A stretch of 64,000 bases of DNA from assembly GCF_000400735.1 (NCBI RefSeq), contig NZ_KE007367.1, forward strand, positions 747,935 through 811,934, given 5' to 3'. How positions within the stretch are numbered: the stretch's first letter is position 1; every line of letters begins with the position of its first letter. A program made the position numbers and the translations under genes. The DNA is from Acinetobacter tandoii DSM 14970 = CIP 107469. Lineage in GTDB: Bacteria; Pseudomonadota; Gammaproteobacteria; Pseudomonadales; Moraxellaceae. The notes under the pieces were generated by a model, which saw only the letters and a list, made by a program, of their open reading frames with translations, ran no database searches and had not been told where the DNA came from. Positions 45,265-54,404 of the stretch are shown here, piece by piece.

Positions 45265-46503
45265 TTATTTTTTACGCGCGCCGTATCCACGTTTTTTCAG
45301 TTCAAGTTTGGCAATCATCCCTTTATGCACTTCATCAGGGCCATCGGCTAAACGTAAACTACGTGCTTGAGCAAAGAATCCTGTTAATGGTGTGTCTCGA
45401 GAAACACCTGCACCACCGTGAATTTGTATTGCCATATCCACCACTTTTTCCAACACACTTGGTGCAACCACTTTAATGGCTGAAATTTCAGTTAAGGCAG
45501 CCATATTGCCTAAAGTATCCATTTTGTATGCAGCGTACAAAGTCAGTAGGCGTGCTTGATCAATAGCAACTCGAGCTTCTGCAACACGTTCTAAGTTACC
45601 ACCCAATTTCAGAATTTCTTTTCCAAATGCAGTTCGACTCATTCCACGGTCAATCATCAGTTCTAATGATTTTTCCGCAGCTCCTATACAGCGCATACAG
45701 TGGTGAATACGACCAGGTCCTAAACGACCTTGTGCGATTTCAAAGCCTTGACCTGCACCACCAATAAAGTTAGATGCAGGAACACGCACATTATTGAAGC
45801 TAATTTCGCCATGGCCATGTGGTGCATCATAATCCCCAAATACGGGTAACATCCGCTCGATGGTTACACCTGCTGAATCAATCGGTACAAGAACCATCGA
45901 ATGTTGATGATGACGATCTTTAGTTTCATCAGGCGTATGCGCCATAAAAATAATAATTTTGGCATTTGGATCACCTAAACCTGATGACCACCATTTACGT
46001 CCATTCAAGACAATTTCATCACCCTCAACCACAGCAGTTGCCTGCATGTTGGTTGCATCACTCGAAGCAACTGCGGGTTCCGTCATACAAAATACTGAAC
46101 GAATTTTTCCTTCCAATAATGGTGTTAACCATTGCTGTTTTTGTTGATCGCTACCATAACGCCATAACACTTCCATATTGCCGCTGTCTGGGGCATTACA
46201 GTTAAATACGGTTGGGGCAATTAAGCTACGACCTGTAAACTCTGCAATATGCGCATATTCTTGTACGGAAAGCCCTGTACCCAATATTGGATCGGGTAAG
46301 AACATATTCCATAAACCTGCTGCTTGAGCTTTAGCTTTTAATTGTTCTAATTGCGCTGGCCATTGCCACTGAGTCCAATCCCTACTTGGATTTAAGCGAT
46401 GTACTTCATTCCAAAACTCAGTTTCTATTGGCTCAATTTCATTTGTAATAAATGCTTTTGTACGTTCTATATAGTCTTTGGCACGTGCTGAGAGTTCAAA
46501 CAT
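45265..46503 (-). CDS. Acyl-CoA dehydrogenase (ACAD10/11-like)
   Basis: FAD enzyme of 412 residues. It shows C-M-T-E-P-A-V-A-S-S-D-A-T-N (flavin and substrate contacts), K-W-W-S-S-G, the H-G-G-A-G-V-S segment and the end R-L-A-D-G-P-D-E-V-H. The last motif and K-W-W-S-S-G are typical of the ACAD10/11-like branch, whose members can eliminate phosphate from 4-phosphoacyl-CoA instead of doing simple alpha-beta oxidation. It is the first gene of a leftward operon of four, divergent from a LysR-type regulator. Confidence 0.9.
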   Translation of the reverse strand: MFELSARAKDYIERTKAFITNEIEPIETEFWNEVHRLNPSRDWTQWQWPAQLEQLKAKAQAAGLWNMFLPDPILGTGLSVQEYAHIAEFTGRSLIAPTVFNCNAPDSGNMEVLWRYGSDQQKQQWLTPLLEGKIRSVFCMTEPAVASSDATNMQATAVVEGDEIVLNGRKWWSSGLGDPNAKIIIFMAHTPDETKDRHHQHSMVLVPIDSAGVTIERMLPVFGDYDAPHGHGEISFNNVRVPASNFIGGAGQGFEIAQGRLGPGRIHHCMRCIGAAEKSLELMIDRGMSRTAFGKEILKLGGNLERVAEARVAIDQARLLTLYAAYKMDTLGNMAALTEISAIKVVAPSVLEKVVDMAIQIHGGAGVSRDTPLTGFFAQARSLRLADGPDEVHKGMIAKLELKKRGYGARKK

Positions 46504-46595
46504 AGGTTTATCCTGTGAATTTTGTATATTTTCGCTTTACAGTACATTAGCTTGAAAATTAGTATGAATGAAATGATTTTATTTAATCTAAAACT

Positions 46596-47513
46596 ATGAT
46601 TAATATTCATAATAACGTAGACATGGATTTAGCGACGTTCTACCGTATCGATATCAATCTTTATCCTCTTTTTATTGCTATTTATGAGCTAAAAAGTATT
46701 TCAAAATCAGCACATATACTCAATATTACACAATCTGCTGCTAGCCACGCCTTACAACGTTTGCGCTTACAACTGCAAGATGATTTGTTCATTCGTGCAG
46801 GCAATCAGATGTTGCCTACGCCGTTCGCAGAACAATCTTATCCCATCATCAAAAAAGCTTTGCATGCTATTCAAAGTGTTTCACTTCAGAAACAAAGCTT
46901 TGAACCCATCATGATTAAAACACTTAAAATTGCAATCCATGATGAAATTGAACCGATTATTTTCCCACGCCTTTTTCAACACTTCCAACAACTCAATTTA
47001 GAGATTCAATTTACAAGTTTTAAACTAGATCGTAAAACTGTTGTTGCGGATTTGGCCGCACAGCAAATTGATTTTGTAATGGATTTAGAACAAAATTTTG
47101 GAGAGAAAATTCAATTTCAAGCACTGGTAGATGACCGTTTTGTTGTCTGTACTCAACAAGCTCAAATGAATGAAAAGCATTATTTTTCTTCTCCACATAT
47201 TGGCGTATCTTCCCGCCGTACAGGGTTATTATTAGAAGATATATATTTTCAACGTCAACAATTGAATCGGAACATTTTATTACGTTGCCAGAACTACTCT
47301 ACGGCCCTCCAAATATTAGAACAAAATGATCAAGCGATTTTAACTCTACCAGAGACAATTTTGTCTCACTTACAAGTCGGCTCGTCTTTAAATATTTTTT
47401 CTGTTCCTACTGAATTACCTTATATGAAAATGGGTATGTTTTGGCATAAAGATTTAAATGAAAATTTAAGGCATATTTTTTTGCGCGAGCAGATTAATCT
47501 TATTTTTGCTTAG
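46596..47513 (+). CDS. LysR-family regulator, divergent from the acyl-CoA dehydrogenase operon
   Basis: A 305-residue regulator. The helix-turn-helix is S-K-S-A-H-I-L-N-I-T-Q-S-A-A-S-H-A-L-Q-R within the first 60 residues, followed by D-D-L-F-I-R-A-G-N-Q-M-L-P-T and a substrate-binding domain. An ATG at 46623 gives the more usual length in front of the HTH; no start has a good ribosome site. The 92-base gap to the divergent operon should hold shared control sites. The inducer is unknown, but a compound degraded by the operon is likely. Confidence 0.87.
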   Translation: MINIHNNVDMDLATFYRIDINLYPLFIAIYELKSISKSAHILNITQSAASHALQRLRLQLQDDLFIRAGNQMLPTPFAEQSYPIIKKALHAIQSVSLQKQSFEPIMIKTLKIAIHDEIEPIIFPRLFQHFQQLNLEIQFTSFKLDRKTVVADLAAQQIDFVMDLEQNFGEKIQFQALVDDRFVVCTQQAQMNEKHYFSSPHIGVSSRRTGLLLEDIYFQRQQLNRNILLRCQNYSTALQILEQNDQAILTLPETILSHLQVGSSLNIFSVPTELPYMKMGMFWHKDLNENLRHIFLREQINLIFA

Positions 47514-47584
47514 GCTATTTTGTAATATATTTAAAAATGCTTAGGTTATTTATCTTTCTTAAATTGGTTCGATACTAAATAAAA

Positions 47585-47609
47585 AAAATGGTTTGCATTG
47601 CAAACCATT
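47585..47609 (+). terminator. Terminator-like palindrome after the LysR gene
   Basis: Twelve-base perfect arms beginning AAATGGTTTGCA around a single T, 70 bases after the LysR stop and before the convergent nitroreductase gene. Confidence 0.6.
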
Positions 47610-47746
47610 TGAATTGAAAGATTCATCACTTAATAATTTAATCTAGATTTATTTTCATCTATCCAAATCTATTTAATTTATTGATTAGAACCTACACCAC
47701 TTAAAAAAAGAAATCATAGGACTTATTTCCTCTTTCGAATCTAGGT

Positions 47747-48349
47747 TTATTGGAAAACTCTAAATCGTTCGGCATTTTCAATATATGTTTTTTCTTTGGC
47801 TTCTGCCTCTATTGAACCAAATACAAGTTGAGCACGTAGTTTCCAATTTTTAGGAATGTCCCATTCATTATGAACTTGCTCATCTACAATTGGATTGTAA
47901 TGCTGTAAAGATGCCCCTAGCCCTTCTGTATGCAAAGCTGTCCACGTTGCAAATTGAGCCATTGCGGTAGAATGCTCTGCCCAAATTGGGAAGTTTTCTG
48001 CATATAAAGCAAAACGAGTTTGTAAATCTTCTACCACGCTCATATCTTCAAAAAATAGAATCGTACCCAATCCAGCGGCAAAACTATCCATTTTAGCCGC
48101 GGTTTTAGCTGCTGCTACTTCATCAGTTGCGTAAGTCTGTAATTCTTTTTTCACGAAATTCCAAAACTTTTTATGCTCTGCATTAAATAAAATTACGGCG
48201 CGTGAAGATTGCGAATTAAATGAAGATGGACTTTCACGAATTGTTCGCTGAATTAAATCCGTTAAATATTCAGGTGTTTGTTTTACATTTTTTGCCAATG
48301 CATAAATGGTACGACGTTGTTCAATTAAGTTCAGGAATTCATTTGCCAT
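47747..48349 (-). CDS. Nitroreductase family protein (fungal Frm2/Hbn1-like branch)
   Basis: FMN-binding protein of 200 residues. It starts with the nitroreductase motif L-I-E-Q-R-R-T-I-Y, has S-P-S-S-F-N-S-Q-S-S-R in the FMN site, and the segment W-T-A-L-H-T-E-G-L-G-A-S-L-Q-H-Y-N-P, which marks the Frm2/Hbn1-like nitroreductases. It would use NAD(P)H to reduce nitro or quinone compounds. A single gene with no partner. Confidence 0.87.
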   Translation of the reverse strand: MANEFLNLIEQRRTIYALAKNVKQTPEYLTDLIQRTIRESPSSFNSQSSRAVILFNAEHKKFWNFVKKELQTYATDEVAAAKTAAKMDSFAAGLGTILFFEDMSVVEDLQTRFALYAENFPIWAEHSTAMAQFATWTALHTEGLGASLQHYNPIVDEQVHNEWDIPKNWKLRAQLVFGSIEAEAKEKTYIENAERFRVFQ

Positions 48350-48570
48350 GTTGCATGCCTTGAATGAGGGTTTAATAAAAGGAGAATTCTTAGCCTGTGC
48401 TTTGCTAATATCGAATATTATGCAAAATCAATTCCAACTTACTTATAAATATTAATAAAAAACATATCTATATTTTTTATATTTGGTAAAAAATAGCTTT
48501 AATAGACACTTATACGATATTTAGAATAAAACTAAAATTCATAAGCCGATCAAATCATTTACCCAATAAA

Positions 48571-48601
48571 AAACCATTCAGCCGTTGATACCAAATGGTT
48601 T
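48571..48601 (-). terminator. Terminator after the 164-residue hypothetical gene
   Basis: AACCATT and AATGGTT arms with a loop of about 17 bases, followed by T on the minus strand; 30 bases past the stop of the gene ending at 48631. Confidence 0.55.
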
Positions 48602-48630
48602 CTTGTTTTAAATCAGAGTTTTAATAAATC

Positions 48631-49125
48631 TTAAGCTAGATTCGCTTGCAATACATTATTTGGAAGATGGGCTTTCCAGATTTCTCTTAATGTTGGTAAG
48701 TAGAACTTCTCGCCCAGTTCAACCAATTCAGCATCAATCAATGCATGAATTTCGTGCATAAATAGATAATCAAGTTCTACTGTTTTTAATTTTGCGTGTT
48801 TTTGGGCTTCAGTTTTGCGCTTTTGTTGTGCACGCTTAACTAATTCATCCGCAAATTTTTTATCCTTAAATTTTGCCAAGGCTGTCAAACGTAGTTCAAT
48901 CACACCCCAACCACTTAAAAGCAACTTAAATAGTTCAAAATCCTCAGTGTTTGATTCCCATGTCATTTCCTCTAAATTTTCATTTTCAGGCAATACTGGA
49001 AGTAACAGCTCCATCACACTTGGAAAAATCTTTTTAAAATTTAGAATAAATTTAACAGGATGCTCGCCTGGGTAATCCTTAAATTGAATACGTTTCTGAA
49101 CATCTGTCAAATAAATAGAGAGCAT
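48631..49125 (-). CDS. Hypothetical protein, 164 residues
   Basis: A soluble protein of mixed charge that I do not recognise. The start at 49125 has AGGA upstream; a version 11 residues longer is possible. It contains Y-P-G-E-H-P-V-K-F-I-L-N-F-K-K-I-F-P and a lysine/glutamate-rich helical middle (R-A-Q-Q-K-R-K-T-E-A-Q-K-H). No signal peptide or membrane helix is present. It has its own terminator. The upstream stretch holds debris of a lost gene on the same strand. Confidence 0.6.
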   Translation of the reverse strand: MLSIYLTDVQKRIQFKDYPGEHPVKFILNFKKIFPSVMELLLPVLPENENLEEMTWESNTEDFELFKLLLSGWGVIELRLTALAKFKDKKFADELVKRAQQKRKTEAQKHAKLKTVELDYLFMHEIHALIDAELVELGEKFYLPTLREIWKAHLPNNVLQANLA

Positions 49126-49307
49126 TAAAAAAATCCTAGCATAAACCACTGTTTCCAAATGAGTTATTTTTTACCCTGCAAAATAAATGCGAAATAAAAA
49201 CAAAACGGAAACAAAAAAAGAAAGTCATTTTAGCAATTATGACATTTTATTCAATGTAAAAACACGCTTTCTACGATGAACATTCATATGAAATGAACAC
49301 TATAAAA

Positions 49308-49327
49308 AACCGCCCTTTCAGGCGGTT
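49308..49327 (-). terminator. Terminator of the decayed gene at 49332-49601
   Basis: AACCGCC and GGCGGTT around CTTTCA, with six T following on the minus strand. The only coding remnant it can serve is the pseudogene ending at 49332. A damaged counterpart is seen at 60847-60870. Confidence 0.75.
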
Positions 49328-49331
49328 ATTT

Positions 49332-49601
49332 TCACTTCAATAAATTGTACCTTTGATGTGGCAAAGTGTTCAGCTTAAACGTGTGTTGGTAATCATAAGC
49401 TAGCCGTTTTACGTTGTATTTTTGGCAATACGGAATAGGCTATGGATTTTAGATCAGTCTTAATCGCTCATTCGAACTTAAGTTCCATTGGTAAGAATCC
49501 AATTTCTTTCTTAAAGATGCCTCCCCAGTTAATGGTAAGAAGCGCCAGAAGAAGAAAAGATAAGGATTTTTAAAAATACAACCACCAATATTGGTCGCAT
49601 T
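49332..49601 (-). pseudogene. Decayed gene end with two in-frame stops, followed by its own terminator
   Basis: One minus-strand frame of 90 codons reads G-G-C-I-F-K-N-P-Y-L-F-F-F-W-R-F-L-P-L-T, continues through S-S-N-E-R-L-R-L-I, meets TAA (49449-49451) and TAG (49440-49442), and goes on with Y-C-Q-K-Y-N-V-K-R-L-A-Y-D-Y-Q to L-P-H-Q-R-Y-N-L-L-K and a stop at 49332. The frame is open apart from these stops and another one upstream. The family is unknown. The last residues resemble those of a second remnant at 60876-60962. Confidence 0.55.
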
Positions 49602-49697
49602 TCAACCTATTGGATTTAAATATAATTTAATGTATTTAAGTCGTCATATATTTTAAGTAAATTGTGCACACCAAAAAATATGACTAATTTTGGATTC

Positions 49698-50351
49698 ATG
49701 ATAATGCAAATAAAACTACTTTTACTTATAGGGCTTTTGGGCTCCCTTTCTGGATGTCAGGTTGTTACAACTGCAGATAATAAAAAATCTGTATCTATGT
49801 TGCCATTAAACATCCCTGATGAAGTACGTTATTTAAACGTATCACCGAAAGCATCAATTGAAGAAAAGCGGGAAGCATATACTAATCAGCTGGTCAGCAC
49901 AGCTCAACAATATGCAACTATAAAAACCATTCCATACGAATTTTTTCAAGGATCTGGTTCTCTAAGTGCCTATCCATATACCCTTTATACCTTTGATCAA
50001 AAACGCGTAAAGTTTATTGAAAACTCTATACTCAGTCCTTCAACGACTATGACTAGATTTGATTATTCTCAAGCAAAGTTAAAGTTACCAGTCGGACAAC
50101 ATGACCTTGTTTTTGTGAGTGGCGTTGGAAGTCACAGCTATTTCACACAGATTAAAAATGTGATTTTAGAAGCAAACAAAGACTATGTAATTGGGGTAGA
50201 CAGAATCCCTAACGGCAAAGCACAAGTTTTCATTGCTGAATATGAAATCGATTCCAAATTTAAGCTTAACGAACCTGAATCAATTATAGTAAAAAAAAGA
50301 ATCATCCAAGGTGTGGAACATGGGAATTTCAAACGTGTATCAGTTTATTAA
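49698..50351 (+). CDS. Lipoprotein, unknown function
   Basis: About 217 residues with a lipoprotein signal peptide (L-L-L-L-I-G-L-L-G-S-L-S-G-C, lipidated Cys near residue 20). The mature part is mixed alpha/beta with no known motif that I can name; Y-P-Y-T-L-Y-T-F-D and L-P-V-G-Q-H-D-L-V-F-V-S-G-V suggest a beta-rich fold. The ATG at 49698 follows a TTGGAT site; another ATG lies six bases on. Its end overlaps the start of a second lipoprotein gene, so the two form a pair. Confidence 0.7.
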   Translation: MIMQIKLLLLIGLLGSLSGCQVVTTADNKKSVSMLPLNIPDEVRYLNVSPKASIEEKREAYTNQLVSTAQQYATIKTIPYEFFQGSGSLSAYPYTLYTFDQKRVKFIENSILSPSTTMTRFDYSQAKLKLPVGQHDLVFVSGVGSHSYFTQIKNVILEANKDYVIGVDRIPNGKAQVFIAEYEIDSKFKLNEPESIIVKKRIIQGVEHGNFKRVSVY

Positions 50352-50805
50352 GTTTGGAAGCACTTTTGGTCTGTTAGTTTCTGTTTTAACATTACAAGGT
50401 TGCGTCAGAATGATGCTACCCACTTCAGATGTTGAATTAGTAACGAAATCAATTAATGGTGGTGGTTCAGTAGAAGTCCCTTTGGATTATGTACAATCAT
50501 ATGCAAATTTAAAGCAAGCATACATCAAATGTATGGAATACCGAACTTTGAATGATTCCTTAAAAATTGATGCCTATTTGGATCGTGAAAACAGTATTGG
50601 GACTTTTTACGGCAGACCACCATATGGGACTTATATTTTTAAAACAACCATTACGCCTATTAATTCAAATACATCAAAACTCACTCTATATACAATTCGA
50701 GGTAGTCTATTAACGGACAATGCCAATCAAAATGTATTAAATAAACGTTTAGAGCAAGATAAAATCCGTGCTCTAGGGCAAGATGCTAAATGCAATAAAG
50801 ATTAG
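50320..50805 (+). CDS. Lipoprotein, unknown function, overlapping the previous gene
   Basis: A 161-residue lipoprotein with the signal G-L-L-V-S-V-L-T-L-Q-G-C (Cys near residue 28). The start at 50320 lies inside the end of the upstream lipoprotein gene (32-base overlap) and has AAGG seven bases before it. The mature part has two further cysteines (Y-I-K-C-M-E and A-K-C-N-K-D). I do not recognise the family. The overlap implies coordinated production with its neighbour. Confidence 0.7.
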   Translation: MGISNVYQFIKFGSTFGLLVSVLTLQGCVRMMLPTSDVELVTKSINGGGSVEVPLDYVQSYANLKQAYIKCMEYRTLNDSLKIDAYLDRENSIGTFYGRPPYGTYIFKTTITPINSNTSKLTLYTIRGSLLTDNANQNVLNKRLEQDKIRALGQDAKCNKD

Positions 50806-50981
50806 TAATTTTAGACTAAAGCTAAGCAAGTAAGGCGCCTCACAGCGCTTTATGTTTTAGAAAAGTGTACCTACTTGTTTAAGCATCACATTCATAATAC
50901 CCTTTCTACTCATGATCGTTGTCATACTCTTTTAATTTTAGTTTCTTAAATCTACGACTATATAAATTTTAGGAAAATATA

Positions 50982-51467
50982 TTGGATATCCAGTTTGACC
51001 GCTTAAGTAAAATAAGCATTGTCGATATTATTGAATTGAATACGAATGATCGAGTTCTTAAACAAATGCCTTTAGCTAATGGCACTATTTTTGATGAGGA
51101 GAAATGTATTGCATGGGTAAATGAAAAAGAAAAACAATGGACCGAATATGGTTATGGTCCTTGGGCATTTACAATTGATGGAAAATTCATAGGTTGGGGA
51201 GGATTACAATATGAAGATGGCGATGCTGATTTAGCATTAGTACTACATCCTCAATACTGGGGCGTTGGTAAGCAAGTTTTTAATGAAATTATAAAAAGAG
51301 CTTTTAATGAAATGGGGTTTGAATCAATAACTATTTTACTACCTCCTACAAGGAAAAAACTAAAGGCTATCTACTCATTAGGATTTGAATTGGATGGTGA
51401 AGTTACTCTAAGTAATGAACATTTTATAAGATACCGTCTACATAAGTTAGTAGCTGATTTAACATGA
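50982..51467 (+). CDS. GNAT-family N-acetyltransferase
   Basis: A 161-residue acetyltransferase with TTG start and AGGA upstream. It has the RimJ/RimL-like arrangement: an N-terminal ligand region, F-I-G-W-G-G-L-Q-Y, then L-A-L-V-L-H-P-Q-Y-W-G-V-G-K-Q-V-F-N-E-I-I with the acetyl-CoA-binding loop (G-V-G-K in place of the usual R/Q-x-x-G-x-G/A), and the ending S-L-G-F-E-L-D-G-E-V. The acceptor is unknown. It is a single gene with a strong terminator. Confidence 0.83.
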   Translation: MDIQFDRLSKISIVDIIELNTNDRVLKQMPLANGTIFDEEKCIAWVNEKEKQWTEYGYGPWAFTIDGKFIGWGGLQYEDGDADLALVLHPQYWGVGKQVFNEIIKRAFNEMGFESITILLPPTRKKLKAIYSLGFELDGEVTLSNEHFIRYRLHKLVADLT

Positions 51468-51480
51468 TAGTTGTCATACA

Positions 51481-51508
51481 AAAACGAGGATTATAAATCC
51501 TCGTTTTT
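51481..51508. terminator. Bidirectional terminator between the GNAT and PPC-domain genes
   Basis: AAAACGAGGATT and AATCCTCGTTTT around a TATA loop, between two convergent genes. Confidence 0.85.
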
Positions 51509-51553
51509 ACTTTGAATTAGCAATATTGTACTAAAAAATAAGTTCAAAGATAT

Positions 51554-52258
51554 TTAACCGCCATAAATCACAGCATCTGGTATCTCAAAACGTTCATGTG
51601 TATTTAATTCAATTAAAGATAGATCTGCTCTTTTCTGAGTTTTTCCCGAAGGAGATATTAATTTCCCATTTTTAAATTTCAGCATATATTCTTTATTTTC
51701 TTGACCGAATATCGTTACTGTGGATGTCCCATTTCCTTGACGAACAACTCCAAATGGACATTGCCTAGTAGGCTGTCCTACACTTAAAGAGCAGGGTAAA
51801 TCTCCTGTAGCATCAAATTTTTTAGCACCTTTACTGGTATTTTGATCTAATATTTGAATATAAAGCTGGAAACTTACAGTCTTATTTTGACGAGCAGTGT
51901 TTCTCATTTGATAAACTTGTATGGTGTATTCACCATTCGAAGGTAAAATAATTTCTCCAACCTGCCCTTCAGTCGAACCAATAAAAATTGCCTCATCTTT
52001 CCCTGGTTTTTTATCAGGAGAAAAAATATTGATATTTGCTAAATTACTATTGCTCTTTACGTTAAATTTAAGAACTTGTCCTTTTTTTGCGTAAATTTTA
52101 TATTGCACATCATCATAGCCTTCAAATTTTCCCGTTTGAGTTTTTTGATTTGTACCCTTTGAAAACACTATAGATTGTTCAGCTGTTTGAGCAAATGTAG
52201 CCACAGAACCTAATGATACAAGCATTGATAGAAGACCAATATGTATGGTTTTTTTCAT
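51554..52258 (-). CDS. Secreted protein with PPC-like beta domain
   Basis: A 234-residue protein with a signal peptide ending A-T-F-A-Q-T. Residues 45-135 resemble a pre-peptidase C-terminal (PPC) beta-sandwich: V-Q-Y-K-I-Y-A-K-K-G-Q-V-L, then L-P-S-N-G-E-Y-T-I-Q-V-Y-Q-M-R-N-T-A-R, a pattern also found in g-type lysozyme inhibitors. The second half has two cysteines (L-P-C-S-L and R-Q-C-P-F). It should be periplasmic. The function is unknown; a lysozyme-inhibitor role is possible. Confidence 0.72.
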   Translation of the reverse strand: MKKTIHIGLLSMLVSLGSVATFAQTAEQSIVFSKGTNQKTQTGKFEGYDDVQYKIYAKKGQVLKFNVKSNSNLANINIFSPDKKPGKDEAIFIGSTEGQVGEIILPSNGEYTIQVYQMRNTARQNKTVSFQLYIQILDQNTSKGAKKFDATGDLPCSLSVGQPTRQCPFGVVRQGNGTSTVTIFGQENKEYMLKFKNGKLISPSGKTQKRADLSLIELNTHERFEIPDAVIYGG

Positions 52259-52541
52259 TTTAATCTCTCATATAATGACATATATAAGTATAAAGGGCTC
52301 TAGATTTTATTCTGTAACATTTTTTCTTTTAACAGAGTGGTAGTAATAACTAAGACCATCACTTTAAAGGCCTTTTCATGGCTTCACATTTTTTGGAACT
52401 ACTCTTGGTAATACTCTCAATCATCAATCGCTGTTCTCTGTGTTGAACCCTAAGACGGGTTTAGTTAAGATATTGATGATTATAGGAAAATATCAAGTAT
52501 TCCTTAGAAGATATTCTATGTTAAATAATCAGGAAATAATA

Positions 52542-52967
52542 ATGGGAATTGAGTATTTTATTATAGGAATAAGTAGGGATGGTGCACCTACTCAGGAAGA
52601 TGTTTTAGAACTTTTTAGTCCATATTGGACTGAAAAAGAAGAAAATTACTATTTTTTAGATTATGGAAAAGAAGTTTATCAAGGACTTATAGTTCATAAT
52701 GAATGTCACTTTAATATTGACTTTCATGAAGATAATTTAGCTGTAAAAGGCGTAACAATCTTTAAACCATGCAGCGATGTGAAACTGGAACAAGCTATTT
52801 TTCAGTTAATTTATAAGTTTCCAATGTTTGTAACGTACCCTTCTGAACCATTATTAATTATTACAGCAAACTTCAAATGTACTGAAATGATAAAAGAACA
52901 ATATCCTGAACTAATAGAAAACTTAACCGTAGTATCATCGTTTGAAGAATATAATAGTCTTAGTTAA
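52542..52967 (+). CDS. Hypothetical cytosolic protein, 141 residues
   Basis: I start it at 52542, where AGGA precedes the ATG; a reading with 34 extra residues has no ribosome site. The protein is acidic and has no signal or membrane segment: G-I-E-Y-F-I-I-G-I-S-R-D-G near the start, N-I-D-F-H-E-D-N in the middle. Size, low GC and solitary position are like orphan immunity or antitoxin genes, but no toxin partner is seen. Function unknown. Confidence 0.6.
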   Translation: MGIEYFIIGISRDGAPTQEDVLELFSPYWTEKEENYYFLDYGKEVYQGLIVHNECHFNIDFHEDNLAVKGVTIFKPCSDVKLEQAIFQLIYKFPMFVTYPSEPLLIITANFKCTEMIKEQYPELIENLTVVSSFEEYNSLS

Positions 52968-53224
52968 AGGGTAACGAACTGTTAGTAAAGAAATAAAAAC
53001 ACATTAAAGATTAAAATTGGAACTTAATAATCCCATTTCTGATATCATACAAAGTCTTTTATGTTAATTTTAGAAATGTTAAAAAAATGAAAAATCATCT
53101 TTTCATTAATTTTAATTCTAGCTATTTCCTGAAGCATAAATTAGACATTTCACGGCTTTCCAACAGAACTTTAAAAATCGTGCGTATAAATTTCCAATAA
53201 TCAAGATTATATTGACCCGAATAA

Positions 53225-53767
53225 TTAAGGCTTATCTAGATAGCTCAACATTTTCATATCATGTTTATTATTTTTGAAAGCATCTATGTCTTTAAAAGAA
53301 TTTTTAGCTACAGCTTCAGGGCTAGAGTTTACGCCACTTGTGGATAAATAATTTATATTATTAAATTTATTAAGAAAAATATTAATTTTTGTTATATCTC
53401 CTCCCATAACCAAAGAGTTTGTATATTTCATTTTTGCATACTTATTTCCATATTTCGCATAAATATAATAATCACTATATTCATTTATTTTAGTTTTCTT
53501 ATAATCCTGTAAATTGGAGTTTTTATATAAAAAGAAATATGTGTTTGTCTCACCAACATACCTACTTGGTTCATAACCATCTAGTAAATAACTATATGTA
53601 TTTACTATGATTTTTAAATTTTCCTTGCTTATACTTTCATCTAAATTGATATTTATTTCAGTATCGTATTTTTTTTCAAAATTAGCAGCTATTATTGAAA
53701 TAATTAGACCTATAAGAATGATCACTATCCAAATTTGTTTCTTCAAATTAATTATTCCTATGATCAT
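53225..53767 (-). CDS. Membrane-anchored hypothetical protein, 180 residues
   Basis: One N-terminal hydrophobic segment (I-W-I-V-I-I-L-I-G-L-I-I-S-I-I) is followed by a Lys/Asn/Tyr-rich domain outside the membrane. There are no cysteines or known motifs. The coding region is the lowest in GC of this part of the window, consistent with acquired DNA. It is alone, with about 250 bases of non-coding sequence downstream. Function unknown. Confidence 0.5.
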   Translation of the reverse strand: MIIGIINLKKQIWIVIILIGLIISIIAANFEKKYDTEININLDESISKENLKIIVNTYSYLLDGYEPSRYVGETNTYFFLYKNSNLQDYKKTKINEYSDYYIYAKYGNKYAKMKYTNSLVMGGDITKINIFLNKFNNINYLSTSGVNSSPEAVAKNSFKDIDAFKNNKHDMKMLSYLDKP

Positions 53768-54144
53768 TAAATTGATTTTGGAATGCAGTTTCGATTAATA
53801 CACTTTTACATCTTCTGCTTAGAACTACCCTTCACGAAGTTCACCGACCCTTCAGCATCAATCCCCTATTCCAATTGCTGAATATTAGAACAACTTAGAC
53901 TAAGACATTGATGTTAAAAGATATACTTCTAGCTTTTCGTACAAGGTCTATTATGTTAATTCAAAAAATACCCAATTATCAAATTAAAAAGATAAATAAG
54001 AAAATAATAACTTTACATCAAAGTACAGGCTTTCTAGCAAATACTTTGCTACATACAAATAAGGTTCTATTGCAACTATATACCAGTGTTTTACTACCTA
54101 TTATTGAATACAGATAATCTTGAACTAACACAAACTATTATTAT
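53768..54144. other. Intergenic stretch without a convincing gene
   Basis: About 380 bases. A 69-codon frame at 53908-54117 on the plus strand has poor composition and no ribosome site, so I do not call it. Confidence 0.5.
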
Positions 54145-54342
54145 CTATATAATTTTAAAAATTTTTCCACTTAAATTACTTTGGAAAAGCATTTCAAAAC
54201 TAGGTCGAATATCTTCACCATCAACCGTGATATGTTTTATATTCGAATGACATTGCGTATTGGCAAATTGATGGTCCACTGTTGCTTGAATAGTGAGTTT
54301 AACTCCAAACTGATCTTTCACGCTAAGACTATGTTTAAACAT
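54145..54342 (-). CDS. Small hypothetical protein downstream of cspA
   Basis: A 65-residue protein starting M-F-K-H-S-L-S-V-K-D-Q-F-G-V-K-L with a GGATAT site upstream. The first 40 residues look like a strand-rich fold. It follows the 75-residue gene by 62 bases on the same strand and may be co-transcribed with it. Unknown function. Confidence 0.5.
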   Translation of the reverse strand: MFKHSLSVKDQFGVKLTIQATVDHQFANTQCHSNIKHITVDGEDIRPSFEMLFQSNLSGKIFKII

Positions 54343-54404
54343 ATAAATATCCTCAATAAAATTGTATTAAAAACTTAAATTTTTAATGTTTATTAGTTTT
54401 ATCT

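Noticed and set aside
53908..54117. 69-codon plus-strand frame
   Set aside because: Poor amino acid mix, no ribosome site, AT-rich chance frame.
54181..54378. Plus-strand frame opposite the small gene at 54145-54342
   Set aside because: The minus-strand frame has the better composition and ribosome site and fits the order after cspA.
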